Assembly: GCA_037367355.1 (NCBI GenBank)
Contig: CM074704.1
Coordinates: 2,418,001-2,482,000 of the forward strand
Origin: Neoscytalidium dimidiatum
Lineage: Eukaryota > Ascomycota > Dothideomycetes > Botryosphaeriales > Botryosphaeriaceae
Direction: 5' to 3'
Length of the DNA stretch: 64,000 bases
In this document: in pieces, positions 9,980 through 22,875 of the stretch
How the letters are laid out: every line of letters starts with the position of its first letter
How positions within the stretch are numbered: position 1 is the first letter of the stretch
Translations under genes and position numbers: made by a program
The notes under the pieces: model-generated
What the model saw: only the letters and a program-made list of their open reading frames with translations
Told to the model about the DNA's origin: nothing
Database searches by the model: none

Positions 9980-11917
9980 TCAAGTAGTGGCGACCACGAA
10001 AGCCTCAGCAGGAAGAGTAGCCTTGGCCGCTTCGAAGTTGCTGACGGCTGTGGTAGGGTCCCAGTTGCTCTGAATGAGGCACATCCTGGAGTACTCGGGA
10101 GTCATGCCGGTGTGCTTGCAGAACTCAACCACGAGCACCTCACGCTCCTGGAATATCTGGTCCGGCTGCAAAGCAGTGAATCCACCATAGGCGCGAATAG
10201 TCAGCATGTCGTTGATGACGCGAAGGCCAGTCGAGGTGAGACCGGGGCCGAGGGTGATAGCCCTGTCGTACGAGCGGCGCTTGGTGGCCTGTCCTGTGGT
10301 GGCGTCCAACTCCTCGTACTCGCCATGCACGGTGATCAGAAGACCAACAACACCCTGCGGGTATTGACCGGTACCATCAGGAACAACCGGCAAGGTCTGG
10401 CATTCGATGTGAACCTTCTCGGGCTCCGAGGCGTGTTTGGTGGGTGGAATGGTGGCAAAGGCATCTCGGATCTGGTCGGGGCCGACGAACAGACGGGCCT
10501 GGCGCGCCGGAAGGTGATTGATCGCCTTCAAGTTACGGCTACGACGAATGTACGACTCCCACTCCTGCTTAGTGAGAATGTCGGTAAGTGAGGGATCGCG
10601 CATAGCGTGGGTGTTGACGTTAAAGCTGAACTGCGAGTCTTTGTCGTAGTAGGCGTTGACCAGAGCATTGCGATCAGCATCGAAACCGGGGAAGAACATC
10701 GAGACAAAGCTGTTCATGATCTGCTCATCGCCCTGGATAAAGCGAGGCGCAACCGGGAGGCCCACTTTCTTCGAGGCAGCGGCCAGGGCAACCTCGGCGT
10801 CGGAACGAACGATAATGCCGTTCAGGAAACGGAGGACTGGGAACCACTTGATGATCTCGACGTGGTAATCAGGAACGGCCTCGATGGGGTTGTTGGTGAG
10901 AATGAGATGCTCCAATGACTGAAGACGGTTCTTCCAGGGGCGGAGGGCATCGAGTGTAGCGAACTTGTTGTTGCTGAGATCAAGGTTCTTCAGATCTGGA
11001 AAAGTGTGTGCAAGGGTACTGATCCTGTCGAGAGAGGCGAGCTCGTTGCTCTGGAGTAAGATGGACTCGATCTTCTCGCGCTTCTCCGCAGGGTCCTTGA
11101 AGAGGCGGCTGCAGTGGGCCATGAGAGCGGGAAAGACCTTGGCAGAAGTTTCGCTGCTGACATCGAAGACGCCGATCTCTTTGAGCTCGGGATCCAGGCC
11201 AAGGGCGCTGAGATCAAGCAGCTTCTGCTCCGGGCTGTAACGACGCTCGAGGAGCTTGGTGAAAGCAGTGCGAATCTTGTCGGCGTTTCCCTTCTGCTCG
11301 GGCGGAGGCGAACGCGACCGATGGTCGACCTTCTTGATGGAAATGTTGGCGCCAGCGAAGCTCCAGCCATCCATGCGGACCATGGCGTCACCAACGTCAG
11401 TGGGGACGGAGAAGATGAGAACGTCGTCACCCTCGACCTTGTAGTTGGTGAGGTTGACCTTGGCGGGGCCAGAGCCGGTGAAGCGGCCCGCATTCATAGC
11501 CTTCTGCCGGCCAGACGATACCTTGTTCTCAAGGAAAGAGACGAGCGAGCCAACGCCGCGGTCTTCATTCGAGCTAGCCTTGCTCTTCTTCAGACCACTA
11601 ACACGGATCTTTGTGTATTGCGTACGACGGTTGCTGTTGGAGTGGGTGGGGCGAGCATTGGATTTGGTGGATTGGGAAGAGGCATCTTGCATGTCGATCT
11701 CATCCTGGAGGCGGTTGGTGTTGTAGCGGCGGTTGGGCTGGTGAGAGCGGCTGGCCCCACCGCGAGCGTTGCTCTTGCCGACACGATTGTTGTTGTTGCG
11801 CGGGCGGGTGTCCATGCTGATATCGCCATCCTTGTCGGCGCGACCACCGGGGCCGCGCTTCCGGGCGGGACCACGAGCGGCAGGCGAGTCGTTGTTGCGC
11901 TTCATGGTGGAAGCCAT
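9980..11917 (-). CDS. MEX67: mRNA export factor Mex67 (TAP/NXF family)
   Basis: Main nuclear mRNA export receptor; with Mtr2 it carries mRNPs through nuclear pores by binding FG repeats. Single exon, 645 aa, the usual size for filamentous fungi. The ATG at 11917 sits in a good context (CGCGATGGC); an open frame runs upstream but is low-complexity. Order of parts: basic Arg/Gly/Asn-rich N-terminus (residues 1-100), an RNP-like fold region (about 100-175), leucine-rich repeats (about 250-360, with LDLSNNKFATLDAL and LEHLILTNNPIE), an NTF2-like domain starting near QIMNSFVSMFFPGFDADR, and a C-terminal TAP-C/UBA-like module of about 55 residues (EFCKHTGMTPEYSRMCLIQ, with SNWDPTTAVSNFE). Domain order matches the family fully. 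Confidence 0.95.
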   Translation of the reverse strand: MASTMKRNNDSPAARGPARKRGPGGRADKDGDISMDTRPRNNNNRVGKSNARGGASRSHQPNRRYNTNRLQDEIDMQDASSQSTKSNARPTHSNSNRRTQYTKIRVSGLKKSKASSNEDRGVGSLVSFLENKVSSGRQKAMNAGRFTGSGPAKVNLTNYKVEGDDVLIFSVPTDVGDAMVRMDGWSFAGANISIKKVDHRSRSPPPEQKGNADKIRTAFTKLLERRYSPEQKLLDLSALGLDPELKEIGVFDVSSETSAKVFPALMAHCSRLFKDPAEKREKIESILLQSNELASLDRISTLAHTFPDLKNLDLSNNKFATLDALRPWKNRLQSLEHLILTNNPIEAVPDYHVEIIKWFPVLRFLNGIIVRSDAEVALAAASKKVGLPVAPRFIQGDEQIMNSFVSMFFPGFDADRNALVNAYYDKDSQFSFNVNTHAMRDPSLTDILTKQEWESYIRRSRNLKAINHLPARQARLFVGPDQIRDAFATIPPTKHASEPEKVHIECQTLPVVPDGTGQYPQGVVGLLITVHGEYEELDATTGQATKRRSYDRAITLGPGLTSTGLRVINDMLTIRAYGGFTALQPDQIFQEREVLVVEFCKHTGMTPEYSRMCLIQSNWDPTTAVSNFEAAKATLPAEAFVVATT

Positions 11918-13275
11918 CGCGACAGGAAGGAAAGCGAGGAAGGAAGGTGTTGGTGGTGTCGCGGACAGGCGCACGAGGCGCGGAGGTAGTCGGCGGGTCG
12001 CGACGGAGTGGGAGAGGCGGAGAGGCGTCACAGCACAACGATGGTGCAGCTGTGGACGCTGGAGAGGTTGGTGAAGAAGAAGAAGAGGTGACGGAGGAAG
12101 CGCGACAGAGACGCAGAGGTAAATGCGTCGGTGTTGGTCCGTGCGCGCCCTACGATTGTCCCATTGTCGGCGTATTGAGCTGCCCCGCCCACAATGCTTC
12201 ACGCGCTCTCACATACTTCCACGCTCGCCGAAAATTTTGCGGGCCCCAGCCACTCGATTCCTTGACCATTCACCTACTGCGCCACCTTGGAGAAGTATTC
12301 ACAGCGGTTTGGTAGGCGTACCAACAGGCCAGCGGCACTGCGCCTTGGAGCAGGTAGGCAGCAGATCAGGCACCGATTCGTGAGTGCCTAGCGATGCCTG
12401 CGGCTGCGGCTCATGTCGCACAGTCGCAGGCGGCAGGGGGGCCAGCAGATCGCTCGGGCTACGCCGCCACACCCCGCAAAAAGCTTGATCTGCCCGCCGA
12501 ACGAGCTGCCTCATTCCCGCTTTCCGCATCACATCATGCCCCGCCCACCCGGTTCGCCAATCCGCTGTCACGGTTCGCGCCCCTCAAGCATTCCCTTCTT
12601 CGTGCAACCCATCGGCCTCGACCTGCTCACCTCGTACAGTAGAGCGCACGTGCCGAAAGACGCCTTTCCAGTTGATTCCCTGCTCGCCTGAGCTTGCAGC
12701 AATGCAACCCCCAATATGAAGTCATCTCCCGTTCCAGTCCAAAAGCAGGTGAAAAATTGGCAAATCTTTGCATGCAGATAAGGGTATCAACGCCATGCTC
12801 ATTGTCACCTATGTGTTTCTACAGAAGATTTTTTTTTTTTTTCTTTATGAGTGACAGTAGCAAAAACAACCAGTTCCGCTCCTTCAACACGTACTCAGAG
12901 TGAGAGCGTCAGAACTCGATTCGCAAGCGTTTGCTGAGCCAAAGCAACTATTCGAGCAAATTGCCATCAGCACCGTAAAATAGTCATGTTCGGGTGGCTG
13001 CTTCAGCTACGTGTTTTTATCGTGAGGATAAGCTGCAAGAGACTACGGGCTTGCTTGTCTAATACTTTCGAGGATATACCAAGGAGCACTCGCTTCAGTC
13101 ACCCCCAGTAGCTGTTCACAGATTCGTTACGAGCCAGCCTCTCTTATACGAAAGGGGAAAAAAAAAACATAAAAGCAATTGTTTGCATTACTCATGGCAT
13201 ATCTTGTGTGTGATCGCTAACAAAATCAGAAGAAAATATCTACAAAAGTCTGTTCTCTCCCATATTCATCCCCAC
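11918..13275. other. Intergenic: MEX67 5' flank and transporter 3' flank
   Basis: GC-rich upstream of MEX67 (to about 12700), then AT-richer with a T tract near 12830. The open frames here overlap the promoter/UTR and carry no motif. No gene supported. Confidence 0.5.
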
Positions 13276-15213
13276 CTAAACCTTCTCGGTAGTGTGGCTG
13301 ACGCTCTTCTTCCGCACAGCCTGGTCCTCAGCTTCGGCAAGGGACATGCCACGCTGGGGATGCATATCCGCAACTTCCTGGAAGGAGACGGTAGGCACAA
13401 AGCCAGCGCTCTTCCAGGCCTTGGACACCTTGCCGTACAGCTCGTCGACCTGTTCCAGCGAGAGACCCTTGGTCTCGTAGATCATGGCCCAGACGAAGAA
13501 GATGCAAATGAAGCAGCAGCCGCCCCAGATGAAGAACACCTTCGCGCCGAGGTTGGCGTCGCCGGGGTCGTTGTTGACCAGGTAGGGGGTGGCGTAGGCG
13601 ATGGCCCAGTTGAGCAGCCAGTTCGAGGCCGTGGTCATGGAGAGCGACTTGGAGCGGACCTTCAGCGGGAAGATCTCACCAGTAACGACTGTAAGATTGT
13701 CAGCTCAATGTCCTATAGAGAAACTTCCTGTCTATGGGGGGTTGAAGCTGTCATTCGGATGTGAATATGCGCACTGTTTGCGCACGTTCTGCTCCCAAAC
13801 AACGTCTACAAATCCTCATGACACAAATACACGTTCTGGATGATAACTTACCCCATGCAACAGGTCCCCAGGAGCAGGCGAAGAAGAAGATGTAGATGCA
13901 AACGAATGCAATCATGGCGCGCTGGGCAGGCAAGTCCGAAACCGGAGACACAGTACCGGTAATGGCGACGATAAACTGGCAGACGGCCATTCCAATAGCG
14001 CCGAAGAGGAGGAGATTGCGGCGGCCCCAGGCTTCGACCATCCAGAGGCCGGGGAAGGTTGAGGCGACATTGATGCACGAGGTGATCAGCGTGATGACAA
14101 AGGGGTTCTGGAAGCCCGCGTTCTTGAAGAAAGAAGTGCCGTAGTAGAAGATGAAGTTCACGCCAGTTAGCTGTTGGAGCGCCTGGAGGAGGCATCCAGT
14201 AGCCAGACGCTTGCCCAGGTTGCCGCGGAAGCAGTCCGCGTAGGTGGCCTTGCCGAGGGATAGCTCGTACTCGTGATTGGCGGTGATTTCGCCGAGCTCT
14301 TCCACGATAGCCGGGTGCTGAACATCAAGCCTCCTCAAGCGAGACAAAGACTTCGCAGCTTGCTCGGGACGGCCCGTCTTGATGAGGTAACGAGGTGTCT
14401 CGGGAAGGATAAGCATGCCGGCGACGAGGATGATAGCCCATGCGAACTGGACGGCAATGGGGATACGATATGAGCCAGAGTCGTTGCGATTCTTGGTAGC
14501 GTTGCCGACGATGGCAGCGAGAAGCAGACCGATGGTGATGGCCAGTTGATAGCAGCCTACAATAGTGCCGCGGATCCACTTGGGCGAAGTCTCTGACTGG
14601 TAGAGCGGGATCAAAGCACTGATCATACCAACACCATAACCAGCGAAGAACCGACCAGCGACGAACATGGGAATAGCGGTGGCGGCAGTTTGCAGGATAA
14701 CACCCAAGGTAAAGACGGCTGTGGAGATGATCAAGCCATAGCGACGCCCGAAGAAGTCACCGGTGGGACCAGCAGTCAGGGCACCGAAGAATGTTCCGGC
14801 TGACAGAATTGAGACGATCTCAGAAGTCTGAGAGGAAGTGACGTCCTTGTGGTTGGTCTTTGGGTTGATATAGCCGGTGGAAAACTGGTTCTGCCAGTAG
14901 TCCATACCCAGAATATCGCCAATGGTACCGGTGTCATATCTGGAATTTTTGTCAGGTTAACATGCTCAATTGTGATGATGGAAGCTGACAAAGTAAATGC
15001 AATAGCAAGCAGATATGTATGTGGAAGTGAACTAGCCATCGAGTGACTACTTCAACTATCCATAGTGGTGTGTAGTCGTTTGAATGTTTGTGGGAAGTGG
15101 ACAGTAATTGCATACCCAAAGAGAATACCGCCAAAGGCGACGAAGAGACCAATGGCAATGGCCGGCAGAGCCGAGCCTGCTGTGTCTTCGGGCTTTTTGA
15201 GGAGGAAAGGCAT
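13276..15213 (-). CDS. MFS sugar (hexose) transporter
   Basis: Plasma-membrane monosaccharide transporter of the sugar-porter family, 12 membrane segments. Model: complement(join(13276..13688, 13852..14939, 15116..15213)), 532 aa, typical length. Intron 1 (14940-15115) joins ...GGILFG to YDTGTIGDILGM, restoring the family motif GxxFGYDTG. Intron 2 (13689-13851, branch GAGCTGAC) joins SWGPVAWG to VVTGEIFPLKVRSKS, again a signature. Other motifs: GDFFGRRYG (loop 2-3), PETPRYL (loop 6), QQLTGVNFIFYYG (segment 7) and YETKGLSLEQVDELY (after segment 12). The N-terminus MPFLLKKPEDTAGSA and overall pattern resemble fungal RCO3/HXT-like glucose transporters, but substrate cannot be read from sequence. 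Start chosen at 15213 because upstream sequence is not family-like. Confidence 0.93.
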
Positions 15214-17330
15214 GATGGGCAGAGAGCGAAGACTGCTGGGTCCCGCAGAAAGATGGAATTCCCCAGAAAAAGAGAGGAGGGGTGGTATCACGAGGCGATG
15301 GGTGAGAGAGAAATTACAGGGGCGGTAGCAGTATTTGTAGAGAGTGCAGACGTCGCAGACAGACGGCCATCACGGCCATGAAAACACGGCACTGGGGATC
15401 TGGGGAAGGCTGGCCGGGCAGCGGTCATGCGGCAGGAAGCTTAGCTGGAGGCGCTAGGGGCCTGGCGCCTTAGCAGCAGGCCTAGCGCGCCCCCCAGCGG
15501 CAAGTCGAGCCCGTCTCGACCGCCCGCACGCATGAACTCCACGACCCAGACCAGCGTCGCCGCGTCGAGATCACCGTTTGCGCTCACTCGCTGACACAAC
15601 AAGCCCTGTCCACGCCTGCTGCGTGCTGCCGGCCAGTCACCAGCCCGTTCGCGCCAACGAATCCCTCCGCACGCCCCCTTCCACGAAGATGCGCCTCCAA
15701 CACCAGCCGCATGCACGCTATGTCTGCCCGCCACGCGCAAACGCCGGCGCGCCTCCAAAGCCTACGGACAACGGGAGGCCCAAATGACCGTCATCCTCGG
15801 CAAACGCCGCCAGTGCCCGTCGAAGGAGGGGAAAAAAAAAAGGCACCGCGCACTATAGCACGGAGCTCACTGTCCGACGCAGCGAGCGGCCGAGGTGAGG
15901 TTACCGCGTTTCAGGACTGGGTGGAAGTGCTGCTTCCGGCGCGTCGACAGAGCAGTTGCCGTCACCCACTTCTGCGCAGCGAAGTGGACGTGACGCGGTT
16001 GGAAACAGAGGTTCCCTGCCGAGAGAGTCCGCGAAGCTTGATAGGTGCTTGGCCATGCGATCGTGTGCTTAGCGTTTGTGGGGTTGCAGCCACAGTCTTC
16101 GTGCCTCGTTCAGCTGCAGCCACAGCCCTCACCACTTCGAGCTATCGCCATGTTTGGTCGCGTGGCCTGCCCAATGCCATCTCTGCGCGCCCCTCCAACT
16201 CCGCCCGCCCCATCCAACCCCTGTCCACTTTGTTGAGATTCTGCCTATCTACCCCGATTCTGGAGAAGAGCGGAACCAGGCGTGGTTGTCTCATTGCACA
16301 GGTGCGGCTATCCCAACAAAGCCCTCTCCTCCGAGAAACAAGGCCAATCGCGCTGCGTCCAGACCTTCTAGAACGCGGATGATGTGCAGCGATGGATTTT
16401 TAGTAATCTCTCCGCACTCAGCATAATCCTTGAGTGGGCCGCAGACATTCGTCGTATTACCGCGTCCCTCGGCGACGCCGGCAATAGTTGGAAGTTGGTG
16501 TGGGGCTTGAGGCTGAGCCGCAACCCACCAGCGCGTTCCAGATCCATGGTCCACTGTCTTCTCGCCGCCGCTCTAGTAAGCATCACTGGCCACTCTTTAG
16601 TGTACGAAATTTTTAAAAAAAAAATGAAAAGAAGAAAAAAATGTGTCATCAGGAGTCGCTCCTTCTCCATGGCGGGGGAGCCGGAGATGTTCCAAATGCC
16701 TCGCCCGTGCGATTTCCCTTTCGAGAGGGAAAGCCGATGATTTCTGACGAGTTCACGATGTGTGATCGATCGTGATGTTACGGGAAATTGGGTGATGAGG
16801 TTTCGCAGGAGATATACGGCGTCAGCAAGTCGCTCCGTCATTATGATGCCTTCCCGCATTTTCTGCTTGCAGATCATCCTACCGTTTACGGTATGCACCT
16901 GGCTGGCGCATAGGCACACGGTAGTAGCCATCAACAAGCAGATACTCTTCTAACATGTATGCTGCACGTTTACTCTCGAGGAACCTCCTGGACATGATTA
17001 TGAAGCGACTCATGATGCTTGATGCACGCCGTCTCAACTTTCCCCGCAACCCCAGAATTTGTCCGCACACTACTGAAAACTCCGATTTACATTTTCGCCG
17101 CATCCTATGATTGTCTCTTCTCGGAGAAAGCTTTGGCCCGTCAGCATGCGGGAGCTAATGCAACACAACCTGTTCGGAACTTGCCTTTTATGCAGCTACT
17201 TTGCCGAAACCACTTCAAAGAAGTATGTGGCGCCCATTGATGGTGTCGCGGCGTTCTAGAGGCGCGACGGAAGGATGCGGGGAGATAAAGGAGCTGCTAG
17301 CCTAAGCATTATTGGTAGGACTTAAAGATA
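15214..17330. other. Intergenic, transporter promoter and TE border
   Basis: GC-rich to about 16400, then mixed. Several long open frames exist on both strands, but they are compositional (Pro/Arg/Ser-rich), overlap each other and have no motif. The AT-rich, CpA/TpG-poor transposon block begins at about 17330-17400. Confidence 0.5.
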
Positions 17331-17459
17331 ACAGCGTTGGCTTCTTATCACACTGCAGGTTATAACAGTCTTACTTATACTTAGGGGTCGTAATAAACAA
17401 ATCAAGCAAATAGTTTTCGCTATAATATAGCGCAAACTAATACTAATTTAGTTAACTAC

Positions 17460-18178
17460 TATTACGAACCCTAGAATATACGGGCTTTATAGCTATAAGG
17501 GATATAAGCCCGTACGGGAAAACAAGCCGTAAGGCCCTAAGAATCCTACGTATAGTAGAGCCGTACCCCTTAGTCCCGTACGGGAAGACTAGAAATATAG
17601 GATAACGGCGCGTACGAGAATACTAGTAGGTAATAACGACCGCCTATACGGGAAAGACGCCTACGAATATAGCGACTAGAAAGAAGATATAATCTAACGA
17701 AAGCCCGTAGGGGATAAAGAACTATACGGACGAGAAGTAGAAAGCTAATAAGGATAAAGTACTACGGGATAAAAGTATAGCGATAGTATCGTCCGCTAGT
17801 ACTACTAGAAGTCGGAAACTAGAAAACGAGTCTAAGCGCCCGCGCCGCGTATTACGTACGATCTACTCTAGATCTCTATAAATCTAAATATACTAGATCT
17901 ACTTTTAATAAATCTACTATATTTAGATCTAGATTATTAAAGCTTTCTTATAGTATATAGATACGCTTATTAGATAGTACTTTAACCCTCGTAGTTAATT
18001 TAAAGTTCTAATTTAATACTATATTAACTTAGAGGTAATAAGGCCTATTAAACTTCTACGTTACGTAACTTCTTATTCTATTATTACTCCCCTCTCCTCG
18101 TCTTTAAGGTAAATCCTTTAATAAATCTAAACCTACTAGATAACTCCGAAGCCTAGTAGTAGAGGCCCCGTCGTTATA
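17460..18178 (+). repeat. Solo LTR, family A (719 bp)
   Basis: Starts TATTACGAACCC and ends CCCCGTCGTTATA; the termini are RIP versions of TG...CA. It is flanked by a perfect 5-bp target duplication ACTAC (17455-17459 and 18179-18183). No internal retroelement sequence adjoins it with a second direct copy, so it looks like a solo LTR. Orientation is set by comparison with the complete element at 28977-37172. Confidence 0.85.
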
Positions 18179-18684
18179 ACTACTAAGACGAGCTAAATAA
18201 TTAGTTTTAGAAAATTAATAAGTAAAATTAATAATTCTTATTAACTAATAGACGAAGACGTATTATATATATATAAAAGATATAAGAATTTACTATCTCT
18301 TCTATTTTATACCTTCTCTATTATCTCCCCGGCTATCTTTTTTAGATTTAACGCTTTTCTAATTAAGACTCTTAGTAAACTTTATTTTTTCGTAATACTA
18401 AGTAGCGAGCAGCTTTATAAGTGTATTTACTAATAACTACTTCTATTTAACTATCTTATAATATCTATAGCGACGTAAAATTATAGTAAAAGAAAGTATA
18501 AGAAGTCTTCTACGTTTTCTACTATTTAAAAGTCTTAAATATCTATTTTTATACTTATAAAACGACTTTATAGTCGCCTATATAAAGTCTTTACTAATTA
18601 TACTAATACTACTATCTCTACTATTAACGACTTTTTTATAATTGCTAAAAACGCTACTATTATATAAGATTTATAGTATCTAGT

Positions 18685-18898
18685 TATAAGAATTATATAG
18701 TAAATAGAAAGTTAATAAAGGGATAAAGGGCTTATATTTATAAATAGACGATTCGATAGAAAGAAGGTTTTAATAGGCTAGCCTCGGTTAGAATTTTACT
18801 CTTCGCCCGGCCGCTAAGATTCCGCTAGCGATACGCTAGTAGCCTTCTCTCTACGTTAGTCTCTAGCTATCTATCTATCTACGAACCGGCGTTTAATA
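18685..18898 (-). repeat. LTR, family B (about 214 bp), - orientation
   Basis: Inverted copy of the LTR at 27612-27824. Reading on the - strand it starts TATTAAACGCCGG and ends TAGTTCTTATA. No matching target duplication is visible at its two ends, so it may be one end of a larger, rearranged element. Confidence 0.7.
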
Positions 18899-20927
18899 AC
18901 TATTAATAATACGTCTATAGCTATTAAGAAGAACCGCTAGTATCCGCTAAAAACTTCTAGTAAAGTAGCTATAGAAGACTAGAAGTAATAAAATAAGCCG
19001 GCCTTAAACTAGCTAGATTATTACTACGTAAATATTTCTATCTTTATAAACGACTATAATAATAATATAAACGTAGTAAACGTAGTAAACTAATTACGTA
19101 ATAGCTATACTATAAAAAGACGTTATTATAAAAGTTAAAAAATACGTTATTTAGCTATAATTGCTACTATAATAGCTACTATAATTAATTATAATAAATA
19201 GTAATAGACCGCGGTAGACTATAGTAGATAATAATTAATTATAATAGCTATTATTAAAGAGTACTAGTTAGTCTTTTATAAAGTCTTTATACGAGTTATA
19301 TTTTTTTAAAAGTTCTAGTAGTTTTAAATAATAAATATATAGAGAAATATAAGAAATAACTAACTAGTATAATTTATAGTCGCTTTAATATCTATTCTTA
19401 GACTTTACTATTATAAATATAGTCCGCCTATAAGCTCTTTAACTATAAATATTTAAAAATAATTTATATAAAATATAATAGAAGTAGTTTTATAAGCGTA
19501 TAATAGAGTAGCTTATTAATTAAAGTATATATATTATTAATAGATACTTTTAGTAGAAGAACTTATTTACTAAATAGCTAAATATTATAGCTTATCTAAA
19601 TAGCTATATAAAAGATAAAAGATCTAAAAGTATTTATAGCGCTTATATATTTTATAAGAGAACCGCTTAGCCTAATCTAGAAATACGTATTCTAGATTCT
19701 ATATTATTAAAAGCGGTATCTAAATAAGAGAATTAGCCGCTATAGACTATATTCGCTTATATTATATATAGAATAAATATATATATAAATAACCGGTACT
19801 AGAAGAATTATTTAGCTATTATAACTACTATAAGAGCTTATATAAAGGCCTAAATAAAGCTATTATTACTAGAAAAATATTTATTAGAGTTACTATTCTA
19901 ATTAAGTAATTAACTTAGTATTAAATTTCTTAGTTAATAGATAAGCTCTAATAAGTATCTAGAAAGATAAAAGAAGAGATAGTAAAGAAAGTATAGAATA
20001 AAAAAGATAAAAACGTATTAAACGTTTCTATATATTTTAAAAATAGAATAAAAGATAAAGATTATTAAAAAAAAGCTTAGAGAGTTTATAATATATTTTA
20101 TAATATTAAGTTTTAGCGTATTTACTTTAGACTAGTATAGCTATAAATAATCTAGTATTTATTAAATTAGACTTAGCGTATTTAACGTATTTAGTATTTT
20201 ATTTCTTACTATATTTTCTTATTAAACTTTATAACCCTTACTCCTCTATAAAATAATCTTAAATATATAATAATATAGCGTAATTTTTATATTCTTTAGC
20301 GACTTAGTTAATTCTTTATATTTTTATAAAATCTTTCTAAGTCTTCTAATATATTTTAGTAAAATTTTTAAATTTTAAGTAATTTACGTAAGATCTTTTT
20401 ATATTATATTTTAGTATTATATAAGCTTAGATAAGCCTCTATAATAAAATAGTATTAATATCTTTTTATATTATCTTCTTTATAAATTTTACTAAAAATA
20501 ACTAAGAATAAGCGAGAAGCTTAAACGAATAGCCGCTAAAAACGCTTTATTACTTCTTAGAAGAAAGTAACTAAGAAAATTCCCTACTTTTATTTAGAAT
20601 CTATTTATTTACGGCTTTATTTAGATAAAACTAAAGCCGATAATTTATTTCTAGTCTTATTTTCTATCTCTACTTTTCTTTTTCTAGAAAGAGTATAGAA
20701 AACTAAGGAAATCCTCCCCTAAACTCTCTAGATTTTCTAGACTCTCTACGCTCCTTAACCTCTATTTAACTATTAACTACGCTAGTAGTTATTAAATTCT
20801 TAAATACTACGGGTTCTAGTAGTATCGAAGATATCGAGATAGAAAATAACGAACTAATACCGCTATCTAGAAGGCCGAAGATAATAATAATAATAGAGTC
20901 TATATTAACTCTAGAAAAAAGACTTTC

Positions 20928-21658
20928 TATAATAATAGAGTCTCTACTACTAGGCTTTAAAGTTATCTAGTAGATTTAGGTTTATTAAAGGGTTTACCTT
21001 AAAGATAAGAAAAGAAAAATAATAATAGAATAAGAAGTTACGTAACGTAGAAGTTTAATAGATCTTATTATCTCTAAGTTAATATAGTATTAAATTAGAA
21101 CTTTAAGTTTAACTATAAAAGTTAAAGTATTATTTAACGAGCGTATCTATATACTATAAAAAAACTAGAATAATTTAGATTAATACTACTAGATTAATAT
21201 AGTTAAATTAATAGTATTAAATTAAGAGACTTAGATTAGATTAATCTAAGTAGATTACGTAGCTATTACGTAACGCGGGTACTTAAGCTTATTTTCTAGT
21301 TTCTAACTTCTAATAGTACTAGTAGACGATACTACCGCTATATTCTTATTTTATAGTATCTACTCTTATTACTTTTCCGCTTTCTATTCGCTTAGTTCTT
21401 TATTTTCTACGGGTTCTCTATTAGATCGTATCTTCTTTCTAGTTACTACGTATATAGGCGTTCTTCTCGTATAAGCGGTAGTTATTATCTACTATTATTT
21501 CTATACGCGCCGTTATTTCGTATTTCTAGTCTTCTTATATAAGACTAAGAAGTATAGCTCTACTAGACGTAGAGTTCTTAAAACTCTACGGCTTATTTTT
21601 CTATATAGACTTACGGCCTTTATAGCTATAAAGCCCGTATATTCTAGAGTTTATAATA
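20928..21658 (-). repeat. LTR, family A (731 bp)
   Basis: Begins TATAATAATAGAGTC, the RIP-altered form of the TATAACGACGGGGCC terminus seen in other copies, and ends GAGTTTATAATA. Flanking pentamers are CTTTC (20923-20927) and CTTTT (21659-21663), compatible with a target duplication altered by one C-to-T change. Confidence 0.78.
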
Positions 21659-21699
21659 CTTTTCTTCTTATCTATTATTATAGGTATTAACCTATTTAA

Positions 21700-22300
21700 A
21701 TATTATCCTAAGAAAAGAACCTAGTATATATTAGGTTTAAAACTAAAGTCTTTTACGGAATATATTAAAGTCGCGTTCGACTATCTTATTAAGGTAATCG
21801 ACCTTAAAGACGACTAGTCTAAGGCTAATAATCTTAGCGAACTTTTTATTATCTTCCGCGAATATATAATAAAAGGGAAAATTAATTTTACTAAGTTAAT
21901 TCTCGCTATCGAAGTCTATATATTTAAGAACGTATTTCGTACGCTCTTAAATAAAACGAGGAACCTCAAAGCTATCTTCGTAGTAACTATAAGAAAGCCC
22001 TAGCCTAGCTAGCTAGTCCCGGCTAAAAAACCTACCTTCTACGTCTTAATAGCGGTAGGTTTAGTTCTAAACGATAGTTTTATAACTATATTATATAAAA
22101 AACTAATAGAAAAAACAACTTTAAAGCTCGTAAAACTAACGTCTATTAAAAATAGATAAATTACCATCGCTTATAATAGCCTACAAGACTAATTTAATAG
22201 AATCTAGCTCTAATAGAAGCTAAACCTAGTATTTACGAAAGCTAGATTTATAAATAAACCTATTATTTAAAGAACTTTCTTTTTATTTAAAAAAAATATC
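21700..22300 (+). mobile_element. LINE ORF1 fragment (Tad-like), + orientation
   Basis: The reverse complement of the ORF1 part (about 62500-63100) of the LINE at 57835-63590 can be followed over several hundred bases here, with many extra C-to-T/G-to-A differences. It ends at the assembly gap. Confidence 0.7.
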
Positions 22301-22400
22301 NNNNNNNNNNNNNNNNNNNNNNNNNNNNNNNNNNNNNNNNNNNNNNNNNNNNNNNNNNNNNNNNNNNNNNNNNNNNNNNNNNNNNNNNNNNNNNNNNNNN
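22301..22400. other. Assembly gap (100 N)
   Basis: Exactly 100 Ns, the conventional placeholder for a gap of unknown size. Repeat structure on either side cannot be assumed continuous. Confidence 1.
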
Positions 22401-22875
22401 TTATAGTAGATTAATACCGTTAGATTAATAATATTAGATTAGGAGATTTAAATTAGATTAATCTAAGTAGGTCGCGATACTATTATATAATACGGGCGCT
22501 TAAGCCTATTTTCTAGTTTCCGACTTCTAATAGTATTAGCGGACGATACTACTACTATACTCTCGTTTTATAGTATCTACTCTTATTAGCTTTCTACTTC
22601 TTATTCGTACGGTTCTTTATCTCTTACGAGCTTTCTATTAGACTATATCTTCTTTCTAGTCGCTATATCCGTAGGCGTCTTTCCTATACGGGCGGTCGTT
22701 ATTACCTACTAGTATTCTCGTACGCGCCGTTATCCCGTATTTCTAGTCTTCCCGTATAGGACCGAGGGGTACGGCTCTACTATACGTAGAGTTCTTAGGG
22801 CCTTACGGCTTATTTTCCCGTACGGGCTTATATTTCTTATAGCTATAAAGCCCGTATATTCTAGGGTTCGTAATA
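22401..22875 (-). repeat. LTR, family A, truncated by the gap
   Basis: Begins inside the LTR and runs to the usual end (CTAGGGTTCGTAATA). Its start is lost in the N run. Confidence 0.75.

Noticed and set aside
11114..11989. 291-codon + strand open frame
   Set aside because: Antisense shadow of MEX67.
11918..12202. 95-codon N-terminal extension of MEX67
   Set aside because: Open but low-complexity; the ATG at 11917 has a good context and gives the normal family length.
15711..16382. 223-codon + strand open frame
   Set aside because: No motif, Pro/Arg/Ser-rich, overlaps other frames; looks compositional.
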